Shown: positions 43,503-52,160, numbered from the stretch's first letter. The stretch is DNA of 64,000 bases from Acetobacter sp. 46_36 (GCA_001917135.1 MNTT01000007.1:71404-135403); one strand, 5' to 3'. Numbers and translations are program-made. The notes: a model not told the origin generated them from the letters alone.

Positions 43503-44924
43503 ATGCGCAATAGTAAGGGTTTGATGATGCGCGTTTTCCTTTTGAGCGCAGTTTTCCTTTTACCTCCGGTTTATATGGCGAGAGCCGTAGATTCCTATGC
43601 GGATATGGTTGAACGGCTTATGCCGTCGGTTGTCAATATTTCGACTGAACGCAATACAATTGCAACAGATGAAGAAACGGTTGACAATATGATGGTTAAC
43701 CCTGCATTGGAAGGGAGAGAATTGCTTGGCTCCGGTTTCTTTATCAGGGACGACGGATACATTCTGACGAACAACCATGTTATTAACGGAGCAAAGAAGA
43801 TTTCCGTCATTACGAACGATGATGAAATTTATGAGGCAAAAATTGTCGGAACCGATAAGCCGAGCGATTTGGCTGTTTTGAAAATTGAAGAAAACAGGCA
43901 AAACAATATATCCTCAGTTTCTACGGAAAAAGCAGAGCTAGATGAAAAGCCGGCAAAATTTAAACCTGTCATTTTCGGCAATGCCGATGACGCGCGAATC
44001 GGCGACAAAGTTCTGACATTCGGAAACCCTTACGGCTTGGGCGTCAGCGTTTCCGAGGGAATAATTTCAGCCAAATCACGCAATATCGGCTTAGGCGAAC
44101 AGCAATATCTGCAAACAGATGCCGCCATCAACCAAGGGAATTCCGGAGGACCGATGTTTAATACGGACGGAGAAGTCATAGGAGTCAATGCGGCAATATT
44201 CACGGCCAGAGGCGCAAGTGGTGTGGGTTTTTCTCTTCCTTCCAACATTGCAAACTGGGTATCAGGGCAACTGATAACCAACGGCAAGGTTCGCAGAGGC
44301 TGGCTGGGCATCACCGTTTCCAACGGTATTGACAGATACACGGATAAGCCCGGCTTTGTTATTACAGAAATCAGTGAAGATTCTTCCGCGTTCAAAGAAG
44401 GATTGCGAGCGGGGGATATTATCATCGCCTATAACGATAAGCCTGCAACAGATATTGCCGAGTTCAAGCGCTTTACGGAAACAATGGAGCCCGGGCAGGC
44501 ACTGCGCCTGAAGACACTCAGTTTTGGCGAAGAAATCAGAAACGTGGTCAGGATTCAGGAAATGCCGGCTGAAGAATTAAAAGACGTTACAAATCGCGCG
44601 CTCAGCGAAAGCAGCAAATATTATCACCAAAGTTCAGACAAAGACGTTTTTTATATTTCCGAGTTGAAGATTGCCGTCAAAGAAGCAAATCCGAGAGGAC
44701 TGATAATTACCGGCATAGAATCGAAATCGCCGCTGTACGGCAAAGGGATTAAAGAAGGCGACATTATCCTTGAAGCTGACCGGACGGATATTTTTTCCGC
44801 CGATAATCTGCTTGACAACATCCGCAATGCCATTATTGATGATTTTCGTCCGATATCCCTGCTTATTCAGGGAATAGACAACACTTTTTATTCAACGATA
44901 GAATTGGCGCCGGAAAATGATTAG
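43503..44924 (+). CDS. degP: Do-family periplasmic serine protease (DegP/DegQ type)
   Basis: 473 residues with a signal peptide (MRVFLLSAVFLLPPVYMARA). The catalytic triad is His92 (LTNNHVING), Asp122 (SDLAVLKIE) and Ser214 (QGNSGGPMF). Two PDZ domains follow: RRGWLGITVSNGI...AFKEGLRAGDIIIAYN and SPLYGKGIKEGDIILEAD. It degrades or chaperones misfolded envelope proteins. The hflK-hflC-Do order is conserved in alphaproteobacteria. It starts 10 bases after hflC (AAGGATTGGGCG before the ATG) and overlaps holC by 8 bases. Confidence 0.94.
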   Translation: MRNSKGLMMRVFLLSAVFLLPPVYMARAVDSYADMVERLMPSVVNISTERNTIATDEETVDNMMVNPALEGRELLGSGFFIRDDGYILTNNHVINGAKKISVITNDDEIYEAKIVGTDKPSDLAVLKIEENRQNNISSVSTEKAELDEKPAKFKPVIFGNADDARIGDKVLTFGNPYGLGVSVSEGIISAKSRNIGLGEQQYLQTDAAINQGNSGGPMFNTDGEVIGVNAAIFTARGASGVGFSLPSNIANWVSGQLITNGKVRRGWLGITVSNGIDRYTDKPGFVITEISEDSSAFKEGLRAGDIIIAYNDKPATDIAEFKRFTETMEPGQALRLKTLSFGEEIRNVVRIQEMPAEELKDVTNRALSESSKYYHQSSDKDVFYISELKIAVKEANPRGLIITGIESKSPLYGKGIKEGDIILEADRTDIFSADNLLDNIRNAIIDDFRPISLLIQGIDNTFYSTIELAPEND

Positions 44925-45372
44925 AGTTGACTTTTACCATTTGCAGAGAGCTCCGCTGGAGCAAGTTTTGCCGAAATTGTGCGAAAAGGCTTACGCTACG
45001 GGCAAGCGAATCAAAATTTTGCTCGGAACAGAAGAAAGGGTCGAATTTATCAACTCGCTTTTGTGGACATACAACGAAGAGTCTTTTTTGCCGCACGGCA
45101 GTAAAAAAGACGGTTTTGCCGAAGAACAGCCTATTTTTATATCGGCAAATGAAGATAATGCCAATAATGCATCTCTGCTTATTTTGGCTGACGGGGCTAT
45201 GCCCGATACAGAAACGTTGAAACAATATGAGCGTATTCTGAATATTTTTGACGGCAATGATGAAACAGCCCTAAATAATGCCCGTGCCTATTGGAAACAG
45301 ATAAAAGCCCTTGACGGGGAACTGCATTATTGGCAACAGAATGACCGAGGAGTATTTGAACAAAAGGCATAA
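44917..45372 (+). CDS. holC: DNA polymerase III chi subunit
   Basis: 151 residues. The opening MIRVDFYHLQRAPLEQVLPK and then LCEKAYATGKRIKILLGTEE is the chi family pattern (VDFY.L...... LC.L.EKA...G.R). It continues with LWTYNEESFLPHGSKKDG and QPIFIS (usual LWTF....FLPHG......QPI.L). Chi links the clamp loader to SSB. The start overlaps the protease stop by 8 bases. The protease-holC junction differs from the common pepA-holC arrangement. Confidence 0.88.
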   Translation: MIRVDFYHLQRAPLEQVLPKLCEKAYATGKRIKILLGTEERVEFINSLLWTYNEESFLPHGSKKDGFAEEQPIFISANEDNANNASLLILADGAMPDTETLKQYERILNIFDGNDETALNNARAYWKQIKALDGELHYWQQNDRGVFEQKA

Positions 45373-45389
45373 GGGCTGCCGGACATTCT

Positions 45390-45417
45390 TTGCAATTTGT
45401 AAAACTGTACATATAAA
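45390..45417 (+). promoter_or_regulatory. Possible promoter of the kdsD-lpt operon
   Basis: TTGCAA (45390-45395), 16-base spacer, TATAAA (45412-45417). A palindrome TATACG-ga-CGTATA follows at 45424-45437. The leader to kdsD would be about 150 bases and holds no other gene. Confidence 0.35.
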
Positions 45418-45575
45418 AGTTTATATACGGACGTATACGGGGCTTTGTCCTTTTGTTGTACAAATTGAACCACCGGATAAGCGGAATACAGACGCATTAT
45501 TCAGAAATAAGGCTTGCACAATTAGAAAATCTATGACAGTATTTCGCCATATAAATATTTTTCAGGGGATATGAT

Positions 45576-46568
45576 ATGTCAAATCTGCAGGCATCAAACG
45601 ACAGTTTTAAATATGACGATTTGAAACATGCGGTTGAAACGATTGACCGCGAAATAGAAACACTTGAAATCTTGAAAAACAATCTGGATGGAAACCTTTC
45701 AAAGGCACTGGATTTGTTGCAGAATACCAAAGGCCGGGTTATTGTTACGGGGATGGGAAAGTCCGGACATATTGCCCGAAAAATGGCGGCGACCTTTGCT
45801 TCAACCGGAACGGTTTCTTTCTTTGTACACCCGGCGGAAGCAAGCCATGGCGATTTAGGCATGATTTCCGATGACGACGTTATTATCGCCATTTCTTACA
45901 GCGGCGAATCGAAAGAACTATCAGACATTCTGATTTATGCCAAACGCCATAATATCCCGCTTATTGCCATTACCAGAAATCCGCAAAGTGCACTGGGGAA
46001 AAATTCGTCTTTGGTTCTTAAACTGCCTGACAACGGCGAGGCCTGCCCGCTTGGGCTGGCTCCTACATCGTCGACAACGGCAACAATCGTGTTGGGAGAT
46101 GTTCTGGCCGTTGATTTGATGGAAAGAAGAGGATTTTCTGCAACAGACTTCAGACAACGCCATCCGGGAGGAAAGCTCGGCGCCATTCTTTGCAAAGTTT
46201 CCGACATTATGCACAAGGGAGAGGATGTTCCGCTATTGAAAGAAGATGCCATTATGCAGGATGCGTTGCTTGTCATGAGTGAAAAGATGCTGGGATGCGT
46301 GGGCATTGTCGACAATGACGGGCATTTGTCCGGCATCATTACCGACGGCGACTTAAGACGGTGGATGTCTCCGAGTATTATTACCGAAAAAGTATCAAAG
46401 GTCATGACGAAAAATCCTAAGGTTATCGGCCCTGACGCACTGATTGTCGATGCTGTTAACATGATGAACAACACCGGACGCGGCATTACCAACCTGTTTG
46501 TCGTCCAAGAAGGGAAGCCGGTCGGCGTTATCCATATTCATGACTGCCTGAAAGCCGGAGTTGCCTAA
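45576..46568 (+). CDS. kdsD: Arabinose-5-phosphate isomerase KdsD/KpsF
   Basis: 330 residues. The SIS isomerase domain has VIVTGMGKSGHIARKMAATF, HPAEASHGDLGMI and IAISYSGESKELSDIL. Two CBS domains follow (about 205-330: SDIMHKGEDVPLL ... and VMTKNPKVIGPDALIVDAVN). It converts ribulose-5-phosphate to arabinose-5-phosphate, the first step to KDO for the LPS inner core, which matches the lpt genes behind it. Start ATG has GGGG 9 bases upstream. The stop is 2 bases before the lptCA start. Confidence 0.95.
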   Translation: MSNLQASNDSFKYDDLKHAVETIDREIETLEILKNNLDGNLSKALDLLQNTKGRVIVTGMGKSGHIARKMAATFASTGTVSFFVHPAEASHGDLGMISDDDVIIAISYSGESKELSDILIYAKRHNIPLIAITRNPQSALGKNSSLVLKLPDNGEACPLGLAPTSSTTATIVLGDVLAVDLMERRGFSATDFRQRHPGGKLGAILCKVSDIMHKGEDVPLLKEDAIMQDALLVMSEKMLGCVGIVDNDGHLSGIITDGDLRRWMSPSIITEKVSKVMTKNPKVIGPDALIVDAVNMMNNTGRGITNLFVVQEGKPVGVIHIHDCLKAGVA

Positions 46569-46570
46569 GA

Positions 46571-47977
46571 GTGTTTGAAACTCAAAAAATAGACAGTTTT
46601 TTCAGCGGAGAAAAAAATCTTCTTGACGAGGAAGAAAAGATTTTCATCAGCCGACGAACCCGGGTTGTCCGTTTCCTAAAACTGTTTTTGCCATGCCTGA
46701 CGGCTTTATTGCTGGGAGTTGGCGTGGTTCTGTTTGATTTTGAAACGAATAATGATACGACCATAGCTTTAGCCGATGACGAGAAAATTTATTTTGAAAA
46801 GTTCAGAATGAAAAATACCGTATTTGAAATTACGGAAAAAGACAACCAGTTTAGCACACTCAAAGCCGATATTGTTGAAGAAACCGAACCGGGCAAAAAA
46901 ATGTATAATCTGGTTAATCCTGACGCCAAAACTTTGGACAATGGCAAAGTCATTACCCTGACGGCCAGAAACGGAAAATACAATCAGAATAAACAGATTT
47001 TAGATTTAAAAACAGATGTTGTTTCCAATTATAACCATCAAATGGAGATAAAAACCAGCAGTGCCACCTATAATTTTGCTACGGAGTACGGGTACGGCAA
47101 TGAGAAAGTTATCGGAAACGGAGAAAAGGGTTATTTTGAAGCGGACAAGTTTACATTCAGTAAGCCGAAAGGCATTATTACCCTGATAAACAACGTATAT
47201 ATGAAAAGCGGCGACACGGAACTGCGTACCCCGGATAAAGCCGTTATGTTTATGAATGAAAACAAATTCGTTTCGGCAAACGCTACAGTAAAAAAAGGAA
47301 ATGATACGTTAAAAGGCGATACGATTACGGCATTTTTTAAAGACACCAAACGTTTTGAAATTGACCGGGCATTCAGCAATGGACATACGGAAATACGCTC
47401 CGAAGGCAAAAAAGCTTTTGCCGACAGAGGAGAATATGAAGCGAAGACAGGACTGGTCAAGCTTTTCGACAATGTTAAGATTATTGATGCAAGCGGTTAC
47501 ACCGCGACAGCCGATATCGGTATTTACAGCAGTACAAAAAAAACATTTACCCTGCAAAACAATGTTAAAGTTAAAGACAAAAGCGGTTATACGGCCGTTG
47601 CCAAAAACGGCATATACGACTTAAACAACAAGACGTTTACCCTGCTTAATAATGTCCGAATCGATAAAGGCAACAATGTTATTACAGCACCTAAGGCTAT
47701 TTATTTCCAACAAAAAGACGAATTCAGATTTTATGATGACGTCAAGGTGACGCAGGACGGCAATACGGCGACAGCGTTGAGCGGCGTTTATTTTATCAAA
47801 AAGAACATTGCCGAACTTGAGCATAATGTCGTTATAACCAAAGACGGCAACGTTGTCCGGGGCGATAAAGCCATTTCGGACTTTAACACCTCCAAAAGCA
47901 GGCTGGTAGCTAAAAAGGGAGGCCGCATCTCAGGCAAGTTAATTGAGAGTACTCTGAAAGACAAAAAGGATAAGTAA
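46571..47977 (+). CDS. Fused LptC-LptA LPS transport protein
   Basis: 468 residues from a GTG at 46571. Residues 1-35 are cytoplasmic, then one helix (FLKLFLPCLTALLLGVGVVL), as in LptC. The region ~70-200 is the LptC periplasmic jelly-roll (FEITEKDNQFSTLKADIVEE, LTARNGKYNQNKQILDL). From ~220 to the end repeated OstA/LptA-type beta strands continue: KKGNDTLKGDTITAFFKDTK, GYTATADIGIYSSTKKTFTL and VVITKDGNVVRGDKAISDF, ending in GRISGKLIES. LptC and LptA are separate proteins of about 200 residues each in most bacteria. Here a single chain would bridge from LptB2FG toward LptD. No separate lptA lies between this gene and lptB, supporting the fusion. Confidence 0.8.
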   Translation: MFETQKIDSFFSGEKNLLDEEEKIFISRRTRVVRFLKLFLPCLTALLLGVGVVLFDFETNNDTTIALADDEKIYFEKFRMKNTVFEITEKDNQFSTLKADIVEETEPGKKMYNLVNPDAKTLDNGKVITLTARNGKYNQNKQILDLKTDVVSNYNHQMEIKTSSATYNFATEYGYGNEKVIGNGEKGYFEADKFTFSKPKGIITLINNVYMKSGDTELRTPDKAVMFMNENKFVSANATVKKGNDTLKGDTITAFFKDTKRFEIDRAFSNGHTEIRSEGKKAFADRGEYEAKTGLVKLFDNVKIIDASGYTATADIGIYSSTKKTFTLQNNVKVKDKSGYTAVAKNGIYDLNNKTFTLLNNVRIDKGNNVITAPKAIYFQQKDEFRFYDDVKVTQDGNTATALSGVYFIKKNIAELEHNVVITKDGNVVRGDKAISDFNTSKSRLVAKKGGRISGKLIESTLKDKKDK

Positions 47978-47978
47978 A

Positions 47979-48725
47979 ATGACGAATTGCACAGACAGTC
48001 AAAATTCTATTCTGGAAGTATTCAATATCGGAAAGAGATATAAAAACAGAAGCGTTTTGCGAAATGTTTCCCTGAATGTCCGAAGAGGTGAAGCTGTCGG
48101 TTTGCTTGGGCCCAACGGTGCAGGCAAAACAACCTGTTTTTATTGTGTTACCGGACTGATTATGCCTGATTACGGCGACGTTCATATTGACGGTCAGGAT
48201 ATCACTTATATGCCGATGTATAAACGGGCTCGCATGGGAATCGGCTATTTGCCGCAGGAAGCTTCCATATTCAGAAATTTAAGCGTTGAAGACAACATTA
48301 AAGCTGTTCTGGAAATCGTTGTTGACGACAAAGAAAAACGCGAGGTTATGCTGGAAGAGCTTTTGAACGAGTTTTCCATTGCCCATTTGCGAAAATCTCC
48401 GTCTATTGCTCTGTCCGGCGGCGAAAGACGCCGGCTTGAAATTGCCCGTGCATTAGCCGGGCAGCCGCATTATATTCTTCTCGACGAGCCGTTGGCCGGA
48501 ATTGACCCGATTGCCGTCGGTGAAATACGTGAACTTGTTTCACAGTTAAAGAATCGTGGACTCGGCGTTCTTATTACCGATCATAATGTCCGCGAGACGC
48601 TGGATATTATTGACCGTGCATATATTTTGCACGGCGGAGCCGTCCTGATGGAAGGAACGCCGGCAGAAATCGTTGCCAGCGAAGAAGTCAGAAAAGTATA
48701 TCTTGGCGATAATTTTTCAATATAA
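47979..48725 (+). CDS. lptB: LPS export ABC transporter ATP-binding protein LptB
   Basis: 248 residues. Walker A GPNGAGKTT, Q-loop IGYLPQEASIFRNLSVEDNI (the LptB-specific YLPQE.SIFR), signature ALSGGERRRLEIARALAGQP, Walker B YILLDEPLAGIDP and switch His in LITDHNVRETL. The tail PAEIVASEEVRKVYLGDNF is typical of LptB. It powers LPS extraction by LptFG. Start ATG follows AAGGATAAGTAAA, 2 bases after lptCA. Confidence 0.97.
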   Translation: MTNCTDSQNSILEVFNIGKRYKNRSVLRNVSLNVRRGEAVGLLGPNGAGKTTCFYCVTGLIMPDYGDVHIDGQDITYMPMYKRARMGIGYLPQEASIFRNLSVEDNIKAVLEIVVDDKEKREVMLEELLNEFSIAHLRKSPSIALSGGERRRLEIARALAGQPHYILLDEPLAGIDPIAVGEIRELVSQLKNRGLGVLITDHNVRETLDIIDRAYILHGGAVLMEGTPAEIVASEEVRKVYLGDNFSI

Positions 48726-48805
48726 ACGGCTTTTTTGTTGACTTTTTATTGCTTTTCGGGATATGATTTAGAAAGAAAAACAGTAAATAATTGAAGGGAA
48801 ATGAT

Positions 48806-49372
48806 ATGAAAGTTACATTATCAGGAAAACAGGTAGATATCAGCGATAAACTGCGCAAACACGTTGAAGACGGCGTTTCCGCTTCCGTGGATAAATATTT
48901 CAGCGCGCCTATCAGCTGCTCCGTAGCTTTTTCCAAGGAAGGAGAGGATTTCAGTGCTGAAATCACTGTCCATCCGGCAAAAAACATTGTTTTGAAAGGT
49001 TCGGGTTCCGCGGCAGATCCGTATTCGGCGTTTGATAATGCTAACGAGCATATTGCGACTCGTTTACGCCGCCACAAAACGAAGCTGAGTGCACACAAGA
49101 GCAAAATCGGTTTGGCGGAATTAGCTTATTCCGCAGTTCTTCCGCTGGTTGAGCAAGATGAAGAAGTCGACGTGAATGAAGACGCTCCGTTGACAATTGC
49201 TGAAACCGATGCCAACATTCCGGTATGTACGGTTAGCGAAGCCGTTATGCTGATGGATTTAGGCAATGAATGCGCCCAGATGTTCCGTAACAGCGCAAAC
49301 AACCATATCAGCATGGTATACCGCCGCAAAGATGGAAATATCGGTTGGGTTGAGCCGAAAGCAGACAACTAA
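48806..49372 (+). CDS. hpf: Ribosome hibernation-promoting factor, long form
   Basis: 188 residues from the ATG at 48806 (AAGGGA 6 bases upstream). The N-terminal HPF/YfiA domain (MKVTLSGKQVDISDKLRKHV, then AEITVHPAKNIVLKGSG and DPYSAFDNANEHIATRLRRH) is followed by a linker and a C-terminal dimerisation domain (AVMLMDLGNECAQMFRNSAN, then HISMVYRRKDGNIGWVEPK). Long HPF alone joins 70S ribosomes into 100S dimers. In most proteobacteria rpoN stands between lptB and hpf; here the gap is 80 bases and empty. Confidence 0.95.
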   Translation: MKVTLSGKQVDISDKLRKHVEDGVSASVDKYFSAPISCSVAFSKEGEDFSAEITVHPAKNIVLKGSGSAADPYSAFDNANEHIATRLRRHKTKLSAHKSKIGLAELAYSAVLPLVEQDEEVDVNEDAPLTIAETDANIPVCTVSEAVMLMDLGNECAQMFRNSANNHISMVYRRKDGNIGWVEPKADN

Positions 49373-49390
49373 TTTTTAAGGAATACGCAG

Positions 49391-49834
49391 ATGAATATTG
49401 CAGACATAATTTCTAAAAGCGCGGTGCTTGATAATGTTCAGGCGGCAAGCAAACGTGAATTGGTACAAAGCTTGTCAGAGCGTATTGCTGCTCTTTCAGG
49501 ATTAGACGAGCGTGCCGTTTTTGATGCCGTATGGGAGCGTGAAAATTTAGGCTCTACCGGATACGGCGAAGGTGTTGCTTTTCCGCATGCCAGAATTGAA
49601 GGGCTGGAGAAAGTCTGCGGCATGTTTGCGCGACTGGAGGAACCGGTTGATTTTGATTCTTTGGACGGCAAGCCGGTTGATTTGGTTTTTATGCTCATCA
49701 GTCCGGAAAACAGCGGAGCTGATCACCTGACTGCTTTGGCTGCTCTTTCCCGAATCTTGAAGACCGAGGGCAGTTGCGACAAACTCAGGAAGGCTCGTTC
49801 CACAGATGAAATATATGCAATATTGAATGCGTAA
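49391..49834 (+). CDS. ptsN: PTS IIA-like nitrogen-regulatory protein PtsN (EIIA-Ntr)
   Basis: 147 residues. The phosphorylated residue is His66 in GVAFPHARIEGL, with ENLGSTGYGEGVAFPHARI the family signature and DLVFMLISPENSGADHLTAL the following block. It is the terminal phospho-acceptor of the PTS-Ntr regulatory chain that senses nitrogen and potassium status. Start ATG follows AAGGAATACGCAG, 18 bases after hpf. A strong terminator ends the operon here. No rapZ or npr follows. Confidence 0.96.
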   Translation: MNIADIISKSAVLDNVQAASKRELVQSLSERIAALSGLDERAVFDAVWERENLGSTGYGEGVAFPHARIEGLEKVCGMFARLEEPVDFDSLDGKPVDLVFMLISPENSGADHLTALAALSRILKTEGSCDKLRKARSTDEIYAILNA

Positions 49835-49847
49835 AAAAATAAGTCTC

Positions 49848-49879
49848 AGCCCCTGTCTATATTGCAGGGGCTTTTTTTT
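49848..49879 (+). terminator. Rho-independent terminator after ptsN
   Basis: Stem AGCCCCTG / CAGGGGCT (49848-49855 with 49865-49872), 9-base loop, then a T7 tract. Confidence 0.9.
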
Positions 49880-49901
49880 ATAAAGTTTCTTTGTACAGAG
49901 C

Positions 49902-49973
49902 TGTTTTTACATGCAGAATTGCTTCTTCATATAAAAGTGTTTTTGCATATAGAATTCCTATTCAGCTGAAAAA
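49902..49973. repeat. Two imperfect tandem copies of 36 bases
   Basis: TGTTTTTACATGCAGAATTG / TGTTTTTGCATATAGAATTC begin copies at 49902 and 49938; the following TCTTCA / TATTCA also match. They lie in the non-coding gap behind ptsN. No gene or RNA is apparent in this gap. Confidence 0.5.
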
Positions 49974-49999
49974 ATTTAATATATTTGAATTGTTTTATG

Positions 50000-50048
50000 A
50001 AAAAAGAGGAGAACATCCGATTAAGAAATTACCAATTCCGAGTGTTCT
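50000..50048 (-). terminator. Likely terminator of the LRR-like gene (minus strand)
   Basis: On the minus strand AGAACAcTCGG and CGGATGTTCT form an imperfect hairpin, followed by CCTCTTTTTTC. Position is right after the stop of the minus-strand gene. Confidence 0.45.
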
Positions 50049-50065
50049 ATAAGGAAATTAAAAAT

Positions 50066-51493
50066 TTACCTTCCGATTTTTTCTTTTATCCGGTTAAAAA
50101 TGCGAGCAGCGGTTGATACGGGCTTTGCACCGTAATATATTTTTACTTTTGAATTTTGCAGAACTGCATCTACAGGCCGCCCTTTCATTTCAGGCGGAAG
50201 AAAAAGTTCACGCAAAGTTCCGTAATTGTCAGAACGCCTGAATGTTACATTTTCCAATCCTGGGATATTTAAATCCAGTTTTTCAGGCAAACCAACACAT
50301 TCTTCAAAAACAATGCGCTCAACTTTTTCTGGAAATTTTATTTGTTGCAAATATTCAAGATTTGACAGAACAAACCTGACTTCTTTGGCCTCTGTTACGG
50401 AGCTAAAGTCAAGTATCCTTGAACTGTTCCGATAACGATTTACAACAATGGTTGATACCTTTTCCGGCAACATTCTGTTTCTGGCAAAGAAAGAGCCGTC
50501 GGCACTTAAATAGCCAACGCTGCCAAACGCAGACAAATCAAAATTTTCAGGAAAATGCGCAATATTATTAAGACTTAGCAGGCCGATTTTGCCACCCTGA
50601 GGAAAATAAATATTATCAACACCCTGAAAATCAGAATTATCCAGCACAACGCGCCATAAATTCGGTAAATTGGAAAAATCTATATTTTGGGAAAAATTAT
50701 GGCAGTTTTCCACATATATGTCGCTGACAGTTTCGGGAAGCCGTAAAATTTTATGCCCATAGTCCATATTGCGCAGATTAAAATTTTTGATACCGCCGCA
50801 TTCGTGTATATTATTACATTGCGGAATATTTTTGCATGAATCAAACTTCAATGTTTTGGTCTGCGGCGCTGTTTTTATGTATAACCCGGCATACGGAGCA
50901 AAATCCGCGTTTTTGACGCATAGTTCCGTTTCAAGCTCGTTATATGGTGTGCAAAACACCTTTTTTACGTTTTCCGCAGAAACTTCCATTTTTTGAAAAG
51001 CGGCTTCCTGCATTTTACGAACTATTATTGACTGACAATAATTGCGAATATTTGCGATATCGCGAGCAATAAGTTTCTCTTTCAGCCTTATAATTTCAAG
51101 GGGCTGCTTTTCTTCAGTATTATTGCTGCTGAGTAAAAATAAAAAATAATCTTCCGGCGACGCATTTGCTGCTACCGCATCGGAAACTATATTCCGAGCT
51201 TGAATTTTTCTGATTTTTGGACTTATTTTTTCAGCATGGCGCCGTTCCAACAAACTGCCGATAAGCATTGGCCTATATTCGGCGTATTTTTCGGGTGCAT
51301 CTTCAAGTTTTTGACTGACCAATTCAAGTAATTCTGTTACAACTTTGGGATTATCCGTCGCGGACAAAATATCCCGGCAAAAACGGGGAGAAATTTCCTT
51401 TTCCCCTACTTTATACGGATGCAACCTGTTATAACACGCCAAGGGATTCTGCAACGCATTTAATTCTATGCGGTATTTCTCGAATTTTATCAT
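50066..51493 (-). CDS. LRR-like protein with novel N-terminal domain
   Basis: 475 residues, no signal peptide or transmembrane helix. Residues ~15-105 (LQNPLACYNRLHPYKVGEKE, SPRFCRDIL, YAEYRPMLIGSLLERRHAEK) are homologous to the start of the adjacent gene product. A helical middle (~105-200) follows. From ~215 irregular repeats of 20-25 residues resemble leucine-rich repeats: LRLPETVSDIYVENCHNFSQ, IDFSNLPNLWRVVLDNSDFQ, LPEKVSTIVVNRYRNSSRIL and FPEKVERIVFEECVGLPEKL, which alternate LPE.V..I.V with ..DFS. The start overlaps the upstream stop as ATGA. A peptidoglycan-, host- or protein-binding role is conceivable, but nothing shows it. Family unknown to me. Confidence 0.7.
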   Translation of the reverse strand: MIKFEKYRIELNALQNPLACYNRLHPYKVGEKEISPRFCRDILSATDNPKVVTELLELVSQKLEDAPEKYAEYRPMLIGSLLERRHAEKISPKIRKIQARNIVSDAVAANASPEDYFLFLLSSNNTEEKQPLEIIRLKEKLIARDIANIRNYCQSIIVRKMQEAAFQKMEVSAENVKKVFCTPYNELETELCVKNADFAPYAGLYIKTAPQTKTLKFDSCKNIPQCNNIHECGGIKNFNLRNMDYGHKILRLPETVSDIYVENCHNFSQNIDFSNLPNLWRVVLDNSDFQGVDNIYFPQGGKIGLLSLNNIAHFPENFDLSAFGSVGYLSADGSFFARNRMLPEKVSTIVVNRYRNSSRILDFSSVTEAKEVRFVLSNLEYLQQIKFPEKVERIVFEECVGLPEKLDLNIPGLENVTFRRSDNYGTLRELFLPPEMKGRPVDAVLQNSKVKIYYGAKPVSTAARIFNRIKEKIGR

Positions 51494-52083
51494 CCTCTCC
51501 CCCTGATTTTATGATATAATTGGAGAAAAACATTATTTTTGTTCCGCTCAGGAACTTCTGACGAGGCGTAAGCGCTGAGTTCTGCGGCGATTTCTTTAAT
51601 TCCCCATTTATTTTCAATAATTTGCTCCACCATATCCGCAGCGACCTTATCAATATCTACAGGAATCTTCTGATAAATTTTTTCAGCCAGCCTCTTTACT
51701 CGAAGCATATTTTCTGCCGATAAGTTTTCTTTTGCCAAATCTGCAATCAACGCCCTGTCGGTTTTATCGGCTTTTTCCAAATTAATGTATTTCACCGTTA
51801 TTTCCGCTGTTTTGTTTATTATCTCGTCTATTTGCCTGCGGCCGCAGAATACGCCATATAAAATTTCGCGATAAACCCAATAGTCATCAGGATTTTTTTC
51901 CAGCCGGGCATCAATGAGCGTCAGCATATCCCGCATAATTTTCCGATGATTGCTTGACCTTAGAAGCTGACGGCAAAATTCCGGCGTTACAGGTTCTCCT
52001 TTTTTCAGGTACGGATGCATCAAATTAGCACATTTTATCGGATTTAAAGGTTCCGTTATCTCTACGACATATTCATCACTCAT
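51490..52083 (-). CDS. Unknown protein sharing the N-terminal domain of the LRR-like neighbour
   Basis: 197 residues, soluble. Residues ~10-95 (EPLNPIKCANLMHPYLKKGE, TPEFCRQLL, YWVYREILYGVFCGRRQIDE) align by eye with residues 13-97 of the next gene product. Shared positions are NP..C...HPY, (S/T)P.FCR..L, LE..P..Y..YR..L.G and RR....I..K. The rest is helical and charged (DRALIADLAKENLSAENMLR). There are no repeats, so it looks like the same head domain without the LRR-like tail. The two genes overlap by 4 bases and are translated together. Start ATG has AAGG 11 bases upstream. No known family recognised. Confidence 0.7.
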   Translation of the reverse strand: MSDEYVVEITEPLNPIKCANLMHPYLKKGEPVTPEFCRQLLRSSNHRKIMRDMLTLIDARLEKNPDDYWVYREILYGVFCGRRQIDEIINKTAEITVKYINLEKADKTDRALIADLAKENLSAENMLRVKRLAEKIYQKIPVDIDKVAADMVEQIIENKWGIKEIAAELSAYASSEVPERNKNNVFLQLYHKIRGRG

Positions 52084-52160
52084 CGGGTCATATTCCTTTT
52101 AGCCTTTTGTTTATTATATCTTATAATCCGATTTTTGTAAAGACATTCAGACACGGTGCG

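Noticed and set aside
45311..45574. 87-codon frame between holC and kdsD
   Set aside because: Overlaps the holC end, has no binding site and shows no protein-like pattern; the gap is better explained as leader of the kdsD operon.
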